Assembly (NCBI GenBank): GCA_903789615.1
Contig: CAIFEV010000008.1
Span: forward strand, 1 to 64,000
Direction: 5' to 3'
DNA from: an uncultured Lachnospiraceae bacterium
Lineage (GTDB): Bacteria > Bacillota > Clostridia > Lachnospirales > Lachnospiraceae
Length of the DNA stretch: 64,000 nt
Made by a program: the position numbers and the translations under genes. Shown here in pieces: positions 8,553 through 17,006 of this stretch. The notes under the pieces were generated by a model. The model was not told the DNA's origin, did not search any database, and worked only from the letters and a program-made list of their open reading frames with translations. Position 1 is the stretch's first letter. Every line of letters begins with the position of its first letter.

Positions 8553-9142
8553 CTACTTCCAGACCCATTCCTGCAGATGGGAAAAGAATGCACGGAATCT
8601 TGAGAACTCCTGCTTTCTGCAGACAAGATAATACGTCACACTTGCCTCGGGGTCACTCAGAGGAATTATCTTGCGGCTGCTGTTGTCCCGGTGCTCGAAC
8701 ATGTCGAACTGGTTCGAAAAGAAGGTTGGAAGAGCGGAGGCATTTTCGATTTCCGTAAAGGTGTCCCGGCTGTCCTGCAGCAGAAGATGCGGGTGCGGGA
8801 TTTTCCGGAGAGTCAGTTCATACCAGAACCCGACCTTGGAGTACTGCAGCATGGGGACCCCGTCCAGATCCGCGAAGGAAATGGTGTCGGTTGAGATGGT
8901 CATTTCCGTAAACATCTGCTGCAGGTGGGGTGTAAGCATGTTCGGCGGCGAGCTTCCCGTTGTTATTTAAAAACATGCGGTTTTTCTGCCGCTCAAATAG
9001 GGAGACTCCGAGTTCTTCTTCGATTTTTTTTCATGGATCTGGTCAGGGCCGGCTGGGAGATGTGAAGCTCTTCCGCTGCGGCAGAGAGCGTTCCGAGCCT
9101 TGCGAAGGCGTCCAGCTGTTCCAGAAGATAGATTTCGATCAT
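8553..9142 (-). pseudogene. LysR-family regulator, frameshifted and internally deleted
   Basis: From the ATG at 9142 (GGAG upstream) the LysR helix-turn-helix is clear (LLEQLDAFARLGTLSAAAEE, then HISQPALTRSMKK). A run of eight A's then shifts the frame. The third frame carries on correctly (IEEELGVSLFERQKNRMFL) for about 35 codons before a second shift near 8939. The last frame encodes only the C-terminal part of the effector domain (ISFADLDGVPMLQYSKVGFW, then PLSDPEASVTYYLVC). Compared with the usual 290-300 aa, roughly 90 residues of the middle are missing. Loss of the middle shows real decay, not only a homopolymer error. It is divergent from the sulfur amino-acid genes it probably once controlled. 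Confidence 0.8.
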
Positions 9143-9337
9143 GGCATTCTCCGCTTTTTCCATGCGATACAGGTCGACCGGATCTTCTGACACGACTATA
9201 ACATTCACTGATACCGCGGGCAAGAATCAACATGGCCAAGTGGACATGTATTTCTTCTGCCAGTGATTTTCAGGCGTATGGGGAGCGCACTGAGAAATAT
9301 ATTCCTGCAGGAGAGGTGCTTGTAAAGCAATGATATA

Positions 9338-9352
9338 GGTATTATCAATACC
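9338..9352. promoter_or_regulatory. Palindrome GGTATT-N3-AATACC upstream of the metB/metC-like gene
   Basis: A perfect 6-bp inverted repeat with a 3-bp centre lies in the divergent region between the dead LysR gene and the PLP enzyme. The position suits a LysR-type operator. The assignment is an inference. Confidence 0.45.
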
Positions 9353-9371
9353 AGACCCTTGATTTTTCATA

Positions 9372-9402
9372 TTGGCTGTCTCTGCCTTCCCGATGCTATA
9401 CT
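9372..9402 (+). promoter_or_regulatory. Promoter for the cystathionine enzyme operon
   Basis: TGCTATACT (9394-9402) is an extended -10. TTGGCT (9372-9377) is a weak -35 at 19-bp spacing. The ribosome site and ATG follow at 9437-9449. Confidence 0.5.
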
Positions 9403-9446
9403 CCTCGCCATACAGAAAAGAAAAAGTATGGAGAAGGGGAGAAAAG

Positions 9447-10589
9447 ATGGAGATGCATATTGAGAGCCGATGTATTCACCTTGAGGGAGACCGGGCGGAA
9501 ACGCGTTTCGGGGCCGTGAGTTTCCCGATTTATCAGACGGCGACGTTCGCACATCCGGGGCCCGGGCAGAGCACGGGGTATGACTACACGCGGATGCAGA
9601 ATCCGACGCGGGAGCACCTGGAAAGAGTTGTAGCAGCACTGGAAAAGGGGAGCGACTGCATCGCCTTTTCGTCGGGAATGGCTGCTATCGCGGCGGTGAT
9701 GGAACTGTTCGGGCCGGGAGATCATCTGATCGCGGACGCCGATCTGTACGGCGGGACGGTGCGCCTGTTTGACAGCATCAGCCGCAAAAACGGCGTGGAC
9801 GTCACGTACGCCGACTGCAGCCGGTGCGATATGGAGGAACTCATCCGGGAAAACACCCGCGCGATCTATCTGGAGACGCCGACCAATCCCATGATGCACG
9901 TGACCGATCTGGCAGCCATGGCGGATGTGGCCAAAGCACATAATCTGCTCCTCATCGTGGACAACACATTCCTTTCTCCGTATCTTCAGAATCCGCTCGT
10001 ACTCGGCGCGGATATCGTCGTGCACAGCGGCACGAAGTATCTGGCCGGCCACAACGACACCATCGCGGGATTTGCCGTTGTGAAAGATGAGGAGCTGAGC
10101 CGCCGGCTGCGGTACCTGTTTAAGACGACTGGGGCCGGGCTTTCCCCATTTGACAGCTGGCTGGTACTGAGGGGTATTCAGACGCTGGCGGTGCGCATGG
10201 ACCGCGCGCAGGAAAATGCGGTTCGCCTTGCCCGGTGGCTTCTTGAGCAGAAATGTGTGACCCGGGTGCTGTATCCGGGACTTGAGACACATCCCGGCTA
10301 CGCGGTTATGAAGAAGCAGGCGAGAGGTTTTGGCGCGATGCTCACCTTTGAAGTACAGGACCGGGAGACGGCGCTCCGTCTTCTGGAAAGGGTGCGGCTG
10401 ATCCGGTTTGCCGAGAGCCTCGGTGGAACCGAGACGCTGCTGACGTACCCAATCACGCAGACGCATGCGGACGTCCCGAAGGATGTCCTCGCCGCAAACG
10501 GCATCACTGACCGGACGCTCCGCCTGTCCGTCGGGCTTGAGAATTTTGAGGATCTGCGCGTTGATCTTCAGGAGGCGCTGTATGGCTGA
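9447..10589 (+). CDS. Trans-sulfuration PLP enzyme (cystathionine gamma-synthase / lyase or methionine gamma-lyase family)
   Basis: The 380-aa Cys/Met-metabolism PLP enzyme shows the family's FGAVSFPIYQTATF start, the YDYTRMQNPTR segment, SSGMAAI, the aspartate of VDNTFLSP and the PLP-binding lysine in HSGTKYLAGHND. The C-terminal RFAESLGGTETLLTYP segment is also typical. Members interconvert homoserine esters, cystathionine, homocysteine and cysteine, or split methionine. The exact reaction cannot be read from these motifs. GGGGAG precedes the ATG at 9447. The next gene, a PatB/MalY-type beta-lyase, overlaps it by 8 nt. The pair could run homoserine ester to cystathionine to homocysteine. 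Confidence 0.9.
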   Translation: MEMHIESRCIHLEGDRAETRFGAVSFPIYQTATFAHPGPGQSTGYDYTRMQNPTREHLERVVAALEKGSDCIAFSSGMAAIAAVMELFGPGDHLIADADLYGGTVRLFDSISRKNGVDVTYADCSRCDMEELIRENTRAIYLETPTNPMMHVTDLAAMADVAKAHNLLLIVDNTFLSPYLQNPLVLGADIVVHSGTKYLAGHNDTIAGFAVVKDEELSRRLRYLFKTTGAGLSPFDSWLVLRGIQTLAVRMDRAQENAVRLARWLLEQKCVTRVLYPGLETHPGYAVMKKQARGFGAMLTFEVQDRETALRLLERVRLIRFAESLGGTETLLTYPITQTHADVPKDVLAANGITDRTLRLSVGLENFEDLRVDLQEALYG

Positions 10590-11763
10590 GCGGAATCTGC
10601 AGTTTGATGAGGTCATCCCCCGGCGCGGGACGGCCTGCCTGAAGTACGACTTCGCCGTGCGGCGCGGATATCCGGCGGACGTCCTGCCGCTCTGGGTGGC
10701 CGATATGGATTTCCGGATTTCCTCGTATATTCAGGATGCCCTCCGGCTCCAGGTGGAACACGGAATTTACGGCTACACGGACACGCTGGAGGATTACGCG
10801 CAGGCAGTCGACGGCTGGACCCGGAAGCACTACGGGTACGGCGTGCTGGAAGAGGAGATTGTCAAGACACCGGGTGTCGTGCCGGCCATCGGCCTGGCGA
10901 TTCATGCATTTACCCGGCCGGGTGATGCGGTGCTTATCCAGCATCCGGTCTACTATCCGTTCAGCAGTGTCGTGAAGGACAGCGGCCGAAAGATCATCAG
11001 CAGCGATCTTGTCTATGACCGGCAGACGGGGACGTACCGGGCGGATTTTGAGGATTTCGAGAAGAAAATTCTGGAAAATGACGTAAAACTCTTCCTGCTC
11101 TGCAATCCGCACAATCCCGTCGGAAAGGCATGGAGCCGGGAAGACCTGGCCGAAATGGGAGAAATCTGCAGAAGGCACGGCGTGCTGGTTTTCAGCGACG
11201 AGATTCACGCGGATTTTGTCTGGAAAGGCAGACATCAGGCGTTTCTTGCAGTTGTTCCTGGCGCTGAGGGGTTCTGCGTGACGGCGACGTCCCCGTGCAA
11301 GACGTTTAACTTGGCGGGGCTTCAGGTTTCCAATATCATCATCAAAAATGAACAGCTTAAGAACTGTTTTCAGAAGGCTCTGGACGCCGCCGGCTACAGT
11401 CAGCTGGGCGCTCCCGGCATCACAGCCTGCAAGGCGGCGTATCAGCACGGAGAAGAGTGGTACGAGGCGGTCCGGAACTATATCTGCGGCAATCTGGAAT
11501 TCATGGACTCCTTTCTGAAAGAAAACATTCCGCAGCTTAAAATGATCCGTCCGGAGGCGACATATCTGGCCTGGGTGGACTGCAGCGGACTGGGACTTTC
11601 AGCCCGGGAGCTGGACGAGAGAATCGTAAAAGAAGCGCGGCTGTGGCTGGACAGCGGGCGCATCTTCGGAAAGACGGGCAGCGGGTTTGAGCGCTTTAAT
11701 GTGGCCTGCCCGAGAGTGACCCTTACAGAGGCGATGACGCGGCTTACGGCTGCGTTTGCCTGA
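10582..11763 (+). CDS. patB: PatB/MalY-type cystathionine beta-lyase / aminotransferase
   Basis: The 393-aa PLP fold-type I protein of the MalY/PatB group cleaves C-S bonds of cystathionine or cysteine conjugates. Visible motifs are the start YPADVLPLWVADMDF, NPHNPVGKAW, the aspartate in FSDEIHADFVW, the PLP lysine in TSPCKTFNLAGLQ, and the C-terminal FNVACPRVTL. The start is the ATG at 10582 with AGGAGG just upstream, inside the end of the preceding gene, so the two are translationally coupled. Together they suggest a methionine/cysteine interconversion operon. Confidence 0.88.
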   Translation: MAERNLQFDEVIPRRGTACLKYDFAVRRGYPADVLPLWVADMDFRISSYIQDALRLQVEHGIYGYTDTLEDYAQAVDGWTRKHYGYGVLEEEIVKTPGVVPAIGLAIHAFTRPGDAVLIQHPVYYPFSSVVKDSGRKIISSDLVYDRQTGTYRADFEDFEKKILENDVKLFLLCNPHNPVGKAWSREDLAEMGEICRRHGVLVFSDEIHADFVWKGRHQAFLAVVPGAEGFCVTATSPCKTFNLAGLQVSNIIIKNEQLKNCFQKALDAAGYSQLGAPGITACKAAYQHGEEWYEAVRNYICGNLEFMDSFLKENIPQLKMIRPEATYLAWVDCSGLGLSARELDERIVKEARLWLDSGRIFGKTGSGFERFNVACPRVTLTEAMTRLTAAFA

Positions 11764-11952
11764 ACCGTCTGCCGACACTCGTCCGCACGGAGAGAAAAAT
11801 ATGCAGTGCGGACGGACGCGAAATGAAAAAGAAGGCGGCGGGGAATTTGAAAAATTCCGTTACTCCCGATATAATAATTTATTATGCGCTGCCGGCGGAT
11901 CCGGAACGGATTGCAGAGGAGCCGTGTAAGAATTATTGGAAAGAGGAGTAGT
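11764..11952. other. Spacer between patB-like gene and the OPT transporter
   Basis: The spacer contains GTCCGCAC (11781-11788) and GTGCGGAC (11806-11813), a perfect 8-bp inverted repeat without a U-tract, just after the patB-like stop. An AT-rich segment follows (about 11870-11890), but no clear -35/-10 pair is visible. Confidence 0.35.
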
Positions 11953-13838
11953 ATGGAAAAGGGGAAAAAGAATTCAAGCCGTTCATATCCGCGGATAAGA
12001 ATCTTCCGGAACTGACCCCGACATCGGTCATTCTGGGAGCGATCCTCGCGGTTATCTTCGGCGCGGCCAATGCGTATCTCGGCCTCCGCGTGGGACTCAC
12101 GATCTCGGCGTCGATTCCGGCGGCCGTCATTTCCATGGGAATCTGCCGCGGACTGCTTCGAAGAGACAACATTCTGGAAAACAACATGGTCCAGACGATC
12201 GGCTCGGCGGGAGAATCGATCGCAGCCGGCGCAATTTTCACGATGCCGGCTCTTTTTATGTGGGCCAGGGAAGGCGCCATGGAAATCCCGACGGTGTCTT
12301 CCATTACCATCATCGCGATCCTGGGCGGCACGCTCGGCGTGCTGTTCATGATACCGCTGCGCAACGCACTTATCGTGGAGGAGCACGGAACGCTTCCGTA
12401 TCCGGAGGGAACCGCCTGCTCGGAGGTGCTGCTGGCCGGGGAGGAAGGCGGAGCGAGCGCCAGAGGTGTGTTTGGCGGACTCGGCATTGCTGCTGTCTAC
12501 AAGTTCCTCGCGGACGGACTGAAGGTGTTTCCGTCCGAGATTTCGTATGATTTCAAGAACTACAAGGGGGCCGGCTGCGGCATGGATGTCCTTCCGTCGC
12601 TGGTCGGCGTCGGCTATATCTGCGGTCCGAAGATTTCCGCCTATATGTTCGGCGGCGGTATTCTGGCGTGGTTTGTCCTGATGCCGCTCATCTATGTGTT
12701 CGGAGCGGGGCTTCCGGACGTTGTCTACCCGGCATCCAAAACGATCGCCGAGCTGGGGACAAGCGGCCTGTGGAGCAGCTATATCCGCTACATCGGCGCC
12801 GGTGCGGTTGCCTGCGGCGGTATGATCTCGCTTGTCAAGTCGTTCCCGATGATCATCCGGGCGTTCAGGAAGTCGATGGCCAGCCTGAAGAACAAGCAGA
12901 CGACTTACACGCGCACGACAAAAGATATCCCGATGCACATTGTTCTCATCACGGCTGTCGTGATCATTTTCCTGCTCTGGCTGATTCCGACCGTGCCGGT
13001 AAATCTTCTCGGGACACTTCTGATTGTTATATTCGGTTTCTTCTTCGTGACGGTTTCCGCCCGCATGTTGGGCCTCGTCGGAAGTTCCAACAACCCGGTC
13101 TCCGGCATGACGATTGCCACGCTGCTGATCACGACCATCGTGCTCAAGGCGACAGGCAGCATCGGCACACGGGGCATGATTGCCGCCATTGTCATCGGCT
13201 CGGTTATCTGCATTGCGGCGGCGCTCGCCGGTGATATCTCGCAGGACCTCAAGACCGGCTACATTGTGGGCGCCACGCCCTGGAAACAGCAGGTCGGTGA
13301 GATTATCGGCATTGTCGTGTCGTCTGTTGCCATCGGATTCGTCATGTATCTGCTGGATGCCGGGTACGGGTTCGGTTCGCAGAAGCTGCCCGCTCCGCAG
13401 GCCGGCATGATGAAGATGATCGTAGAGGGCGTCATGAACGGCAGCCTTCCGTGGTCGCTCGTGTTCGTCGGCGTATTCATCGCACTGATCTCAGAGCTCT
13501 TCGGAATCCCGGTTCTTCCGTTCGCGGTCGGGATTTATCTGCCGATTTTCTCGACCACGGGTATTATGGTCGGCGGTCTGATCCGTCTTTTCGTTGACCG
13601 GAAGAAAGAAGCGGCCGATGAGAAAAAGGCGAAAACCAACCGCGGCATTCTGTTCGCGTCCGGCATGATCGCAGGCGAGGGCCTTGTCGGTGTTCTGCTG
13701 GCAGTCTTTGCCTTTGCCGGGATTGACATCGCGCTCCCGGGCGGGCTGAACCAGATCGGTTCTCTTCTGTTCTTCGCCGTCCTGATTGCGCTCTTTGTTC
13801 TGGCGATCAACCGGAAGAGCAGCGCGAAAAAGGCCTGA
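11953..13838 (+). pseudogene. OPT-family oligopeptide transporter with a 5' frameshift
   Basis: The OPT frame runs to 13838 with many membrane helices. Typical features are TPTSVILGAILAVIFGAANA, then YLGLRVGLTISASIPAAVIS at the first helices, and LLAGEEGG in the first loop. The expected start is the ATG at 11953 with GAGGAG upstream, but from it the frame stops after 20 codons. Inserting one base before AATTC at 11971 joins MEKGKK to EFKPFISADKNLPEL and restores about 628 aa, the usual length. The transporter frame has no start codon of its own until well inside the first helix. This is either a true one-base deletion or an error next to homopolymers. The family imports small peptides by proton symport. 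Confidence 0.8.
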
Positions 13839-13871
13839 ACGGCCTGATGAAATGGTGAGGATCTCCGGACT

Positions 13872-14246
13872 ATGGCACGAAAAAACAAAGAAAACTATCT
13901 GGACTACATCCCCCGGCCGAACCGTCTGTTTCAGACAAGCGAAAATCCGGCGGGACGGATCGTGATCCGGACGGAGCACAGGGGCTTTTATAATTTCCTG
14001 GCCCAGAAGATTTTTGGGAAACCAAGGTTTTCGGACATCGAACTGGATGATTTCGGGACATTTGTCTGGAAGCAGATGGATGGGGAAAAGAGCATCTTTG
14101 AGATCGGACGCGCGGTAAAAGAGGCGTACGGGGAAAAGGCGGAGCCGCTGTACGAGAGACTCAGCCGGTTCATGAAGATCCTTCACGAGCAGCACTACAT
14201 TGTGTACGAAAACAAACTGAGCGGGGAGCGCCGCGAGGCGCACTGA
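13872..14246 (+). CDS. PqqD-like small protein next to the OPT transporter
   Basis: The 124-aa protein has the winged-helix PqqD fold signature: the IELDDFGTFVWKQMDGEKSI segment and the C-terminal helix LYERLSRFMKILHEQHYI. PqqD-fold proteins bind peptides and present them to modifying enzymes. No radical-SAM enzyme is present here, so the role is probably tied to the peptide transporter. The gene starts 33 bp after the OPT stop on the same strand. The function is inferred. Confidence 0.7.
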   Translation: MARKNKENYLDYIPRPNRLFQTSENPAGRIVIRTEHRGFYNFLAQKIFGKPRFSDIELDDFGTFVWKQMDGEKSIFEIGRAVKEAYGEKAEPLYERLSRFMKILHEQHYIVYENKLSGERREAH

Positions 14247-14365
14247 GCCTTGCGCTGCGGGCTTCCGGGATCGATACCGACTACGCGTCGCCCTGGAACA
14301 CGCCGCACTCCGGCGACTATGACCTGCCGGAACTCTTCGCGTGGATCGATTCCGTCTGCAGGTGA
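14246..14365 (+). pseudogene. C-terminal remnant of an alpha/beta-hydrolase (tannase/feruloyl-esterase-like)
   Basis: About 40 codons ending at TGA (14363-14365) encode IDTDYASPWNTPHSGDYDLP, then ELFAWIDSVCR. This resembles the tail of clostridial tannase-like or BD-FAE-type hydrolases, including the catalytic-histidine region PHSGDYD. There is no start and no upstream part. It is a leftover between the PqqD-like gene and the convergent threonine aldolase. Confidence 0.45.
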
Positions 14366-14370
14366 AGCTT

Positions 14371-15417
14371 TTAGTTCCTGCGGATGCATTGTCTGACGGC
14401 GCGGCGCAGCTGCTCTATTCCGTCCTCTGTGGTGGCCCAGCCTGACGCGAACCGCACGACGGTGTGCGTCTCGTCCAGTGCTTCCCAGAACCCGAAATCT
14501 ACATACTGTTTTAGCGCGGCGATTTCCGCATTGGTCAGGATGACAAATTGCTGGTTCGTCGGAGAGTCAATGTAAAAACGGCATCCGGCTTCCGCAAAAA
14601 TCTGACGGATCTGCTGTGCCATCTTTATGCCGTGGCGGCAGATGCGGCCGTAGAGATTGTCTGTAAACAGCACGGAAAACTGTACGCCGGTGAGTCTTCC
14701 CTTGGCGGACAGTGCTCCGTGCTGTTTCATTCTTGTCAGAAAGTGCGCAGGTTCGTTTCCGCCCGGGAAGACGACCGCCTCACCGCAGAGTGCGCCTGCC
14801 TTTGTGCCGCCGATGTAGAAGGCGTCGGTGAGCCGCGTGATGAGCGGAAGCGTGACGTCGGTGCCGTCCGCCATAAGACCGTACCCCAGACGGGCACCGT
14901 CAAGATACAGCTTCAGATGATTCCTGCGGCACACTTCCGAGAGCCTGTTAAGCTCGTCGGCGGTGTAGAGAGTCCCGTACTCGGACGGGTGCGAGATGTA
15001 GACCATACCGGGGAAGACCATATGGTCGTGGTTGTCGTCCGCCAGAAACCGCTGCATGTACGCAGCGACATCCGCGGCTGCAACCTTTCCGTCGTGCGTC
15101 GGGAGTGTCAGGACCTTGTGGCCGCCCGCCTCGATGGCCCCGGCCTCGTGGACATTTACATGCCCTGTCGCGGCGGCCAGAACTCCCTCGTAGGGCTGCA
15201 GCAGGGAATCGATGATCAGCTGATTGGTCTGCGTCCCGCCGTTTAAGAACCATACGGAAGCTTTGCTGTCGTGGCAGGCCTCCCGGATCTTCCTGACCGC
15301 CTCTTTTGAAAACCGGTCCGCACCGTATCCGGGCTGCTGCTCCATATTTGTCTCACAGAGTGCCTTCAGAACGTCTTCGTGGCACCCCTCCAGATAATCA
15401 CAGGCAAATGAATACAT
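14371..15417 (-). CDS. ltaE: Low-specificity L-threonine aldolase
   Basis: The 348-aa PLP enzyme splits L-threonine or allo-threonine to glycine and acetaldehyde. The family start (MYSFACDYLEGCHEDVLKAL), the HVNVHEAGAIE segment with its PLP-stacking histidine, the aspartate in LYLDGARLGYGL and the PLP lysine in YIGGTKAGAL are all visible. The ATG at 15417 has AAGAGGAG upstream. Longer in-frame starts would begin inside the promoter region. Confidence 0.92.
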   Translation of the reverse strand: MYSFACDYLEGCHEDVLKALCETNMEQQPGYGADRFSKEAVRKIREACHDSKASVWFLNGGTQTNQLIIDSLLQPYEGVLAAATGHVNVHEAGAIEAGGHKVLTLPTHDGKVAAADVAAYMQRFLADDNHDHMVFPGMVYISHPSEYGTLYTADELNRLSEVCRRNHLKLYLDGARLGYGLMADGTDVTLPLITRLTDAFYIGGTKAGALCGEAVVFPGGNEPAHFLTRMKQHGALSAKGRLTGVQFSVLFTDNLYGRICRHGIKMAQQIRQIFAEAGCRFYIDSPTNQQFVILTNAEIAALKQYVDFGFWEALDETHTVVRFASGWATTEDGIEQLRRAVRQCIRRN

Positions 15418-15459
15418 CCCCAGACTCCTCTTATTTGTAATTATTGCGGTCTGCTGCAG

Positions 15460-15489
15460 CGTATAAGTGGCAGGCTCTGAAATTGTCAT
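15460..15489 (-). promoter_or_regulatory. Promoter for threonine aldolase
   Basis: On the minus strand ATGACA (15489-15484), an 18-bp spacer and TATACG (15465-15460) form a moderate promoter ahead of the aldolase ribosome site. Confidence 0.5.
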
Positions 15490-15511
15490 TACCATACATA
15501 TTAGCATACAT
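15488..15511. repeat. Tandem 12-bp direct repeat upstream of the threonine aldolase promoter
   Basis: ATTACCATACAT (15488-15499) is followed at once by ATTAGCATACAT (15500-15511), identical at 11 of 12 positions. The repeat abuts the -35 element, so it is a likely activator or repressor site. Confidence 0.55.
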
Positions 15512-15520
15512 TTTAGCGAT

Positions 15521-16786
15521 TCATCCCTGTATCATCTTCCGGTACTGTGAGGGTGTCACGTTCTTCTGCTTCCGGAAGAGCCGTGTAAAGTAGTTTACAT
15601 TGGGAAGTCCGACAGAGGTGGCAATCTCTCCGATCGTGAGATCGGAAGTGTCAAGACGCAGACACGCCCGGCTGATGCGCGTTTCGTTGATGCGGGCAGT
15701 CACAGTGCTGCCGGTTTCTTTCCGGAACACCGTTGCCAGATAGCACTTGTTCAGACCAAGGGCATCCGCCAGTTTCTGAAGACTAAACCCCGGGTCTGCG
15801 TAGTGAACATCGATATAGCGGACCGCCTTGCGGACAGTCGGCGTGAAGCTGCGGGTGTCAAAACTCTGAACAAGAAAGCAGTATTTGCGCAGCATTTCGC
15901 GGGGAAGCCGCTCCAGTTCCGGCAGCGACGGGGCCGCTTCAATTTTTACGGCCATGCGCCGGGACAAATCGTCCAGGTATACCGGGTGAACACCCGAACG
16001 CTGGGCACCCTTGCGGCAGAGGGTATTCAGAATGATGAGCCAGTTCTTCTGATCCCGGAGTCTGGAGGGTGCTCTTGTTTCCATGGATTTGAAATAGGGT
16101 CCGTCGCCGACGGCAAGTGCGGCTGCCGTGTTTCCGGCGGCGATGGCGTTCATCATCTCTTCTTCTTTGTCGTAGCGCAGCTGCAACAACTCTCTGGCTT
16201 TGTCCGAATATTCTGCGTCCGAAACCGCATTTACATCCTGCCGCATCTGTTCCGGTTCGCTTGACGCGTCGCGGTAATACAGTTTCAGATCTAGATTGCC
16301 GTAGAGAGCATGCCCGAGAGCAAGAAGATAAGGCTCCAGAATATCTTCGCCGGACTGAACCGGGAGAGTGGAGTAGTACTGTGCAAACCAGGTGAAAAGC
16401 GAATCCGGAAGTACACTGCGCTCCAGAATCTGCCGGATGTGGATGAGACTGACACGCTCCGTCAGATAGGGCCCGGCAATGAGAACCCGGGGCGGTCTGC
16501 TTTCCGGATCCTGCGGGAGGCGGAGTATCATATAGCGGCATTCGAACCGGTCATCACTGATGATCAGGGGATTGCCAGCCGATCCTGCATCACCGCTTCC
16601 CCGCTCCGGAACTGGTTTCATAAGAGAAAGAATCTGCGGTTTTCCGGGAATTCCCAGGTACTGCCGGAGCCCCAGATCAACATCCGGTGAGACCGGTGCG
16701 TTTTCCGGCTGGATGGAAACATTTAAACGCATTCGTTTCAGATACTCCAGTGTCATCTCAATAAGAATTTTTGCCGTTTCTGTCAA
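15521..16786 (-). CDS. AraC-family transcriptional regulator
   Basis: A protein of about 421 aa with a long sensor region (about 1-315) and a C-terminal double helix-turn-helix (FSLQKLADALGLNKCYLATV and LTIGEIATSVGLPNVNYFTR, then LFRKQKNVTPSQYRK). The sensor part resembles PocR-like or GAF-like ligand domains but I cannot name it. I favour the TTG at 16786, which has AGGAGG 5 nt upstream, over the ATG at 16858, which has none. The gene is divergent from beta-glucuronidase and probably controls it in response to a glucuronide or sugar. A long palindrome lies between the two. Confidence 0.8.
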   Translation of the reverse strand: MTETAKILIEMTLEYLKRMRLNVSIQPENAPVSPDVDLGLRQYLGIPGKPQILSLMKPVPERGSGDAGSAGNPLIISDDRFECRYMILRLPQDPESRPPRVLIAGPYLTERVSLIHIRQILERSVLPDSLFTWFAQYYSTLPVQSGEDILEPYLLALGHALYGNLDLKLYYRDASSEPEQMRQDVNAVSDAEYSDKARELLQLRYDKEEEMMNAIAAGNTAAALAVGDGPYFKSMETRAPSRLRDQKNWLIILNTLCRKGAQRSGVHPVYLDDLSRRMAVKIEAAPSLPELERLPREMLRKYCFLVQSFDTRSFTPTVRKAVRYIDVHYADPGFSLQKLADALGLNKCYLATVFRKETGSTVTARINETRISRACLRLDTSDLTIGEIATSVGLPNVNYFTRLFRKQKNVTPSQYRKMIQG

Positions 16787-16880
16787 TGCTTCCTCCTGTC
16801 CTCCGGTGGCCGTACAGAATCTTGGGGCCGCTCCGGTACAGCTGACAGCATACCACACAATATTTGTGAAAACAGTTCAC

Positions 16881-16911
16881 ATATTCATCATTTTCCATGA
16901 AAAATGAATAT
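16881..16911. promoter_or_regulatory. 31-bp interrupted palindrome between araC-like gene and uidA
   Basis: ATATTCAT (16881-16888) and ATGAATAT (16904-16911) are perfect arms, and an inner TTTTC/GAAAA pair adds symmetry. The site is upstream of the uidA -10-like TACAAT (16961-16966). It is a probable operator for the divergent regulator. Confidence 0.5.
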
Positions 16912-17006
16912 AAGACGAAAATACATAAATATTGTTCTCATGCATTTTCCGGATATACGGTACAATACAGGCAGAATAAGAAACGCAGCGTAAGAAAGGA
17001 GCAAAT

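Noticed and set aside
11478-12938. Long minus-strand frame of 486 codons opposite the OPT gene
   Set aside because: It is the mirror of GC-rich transporter codons: basic, His/Arg-rich composition, no ribosome site, no family match. The plus strand has clear OPT motifs.
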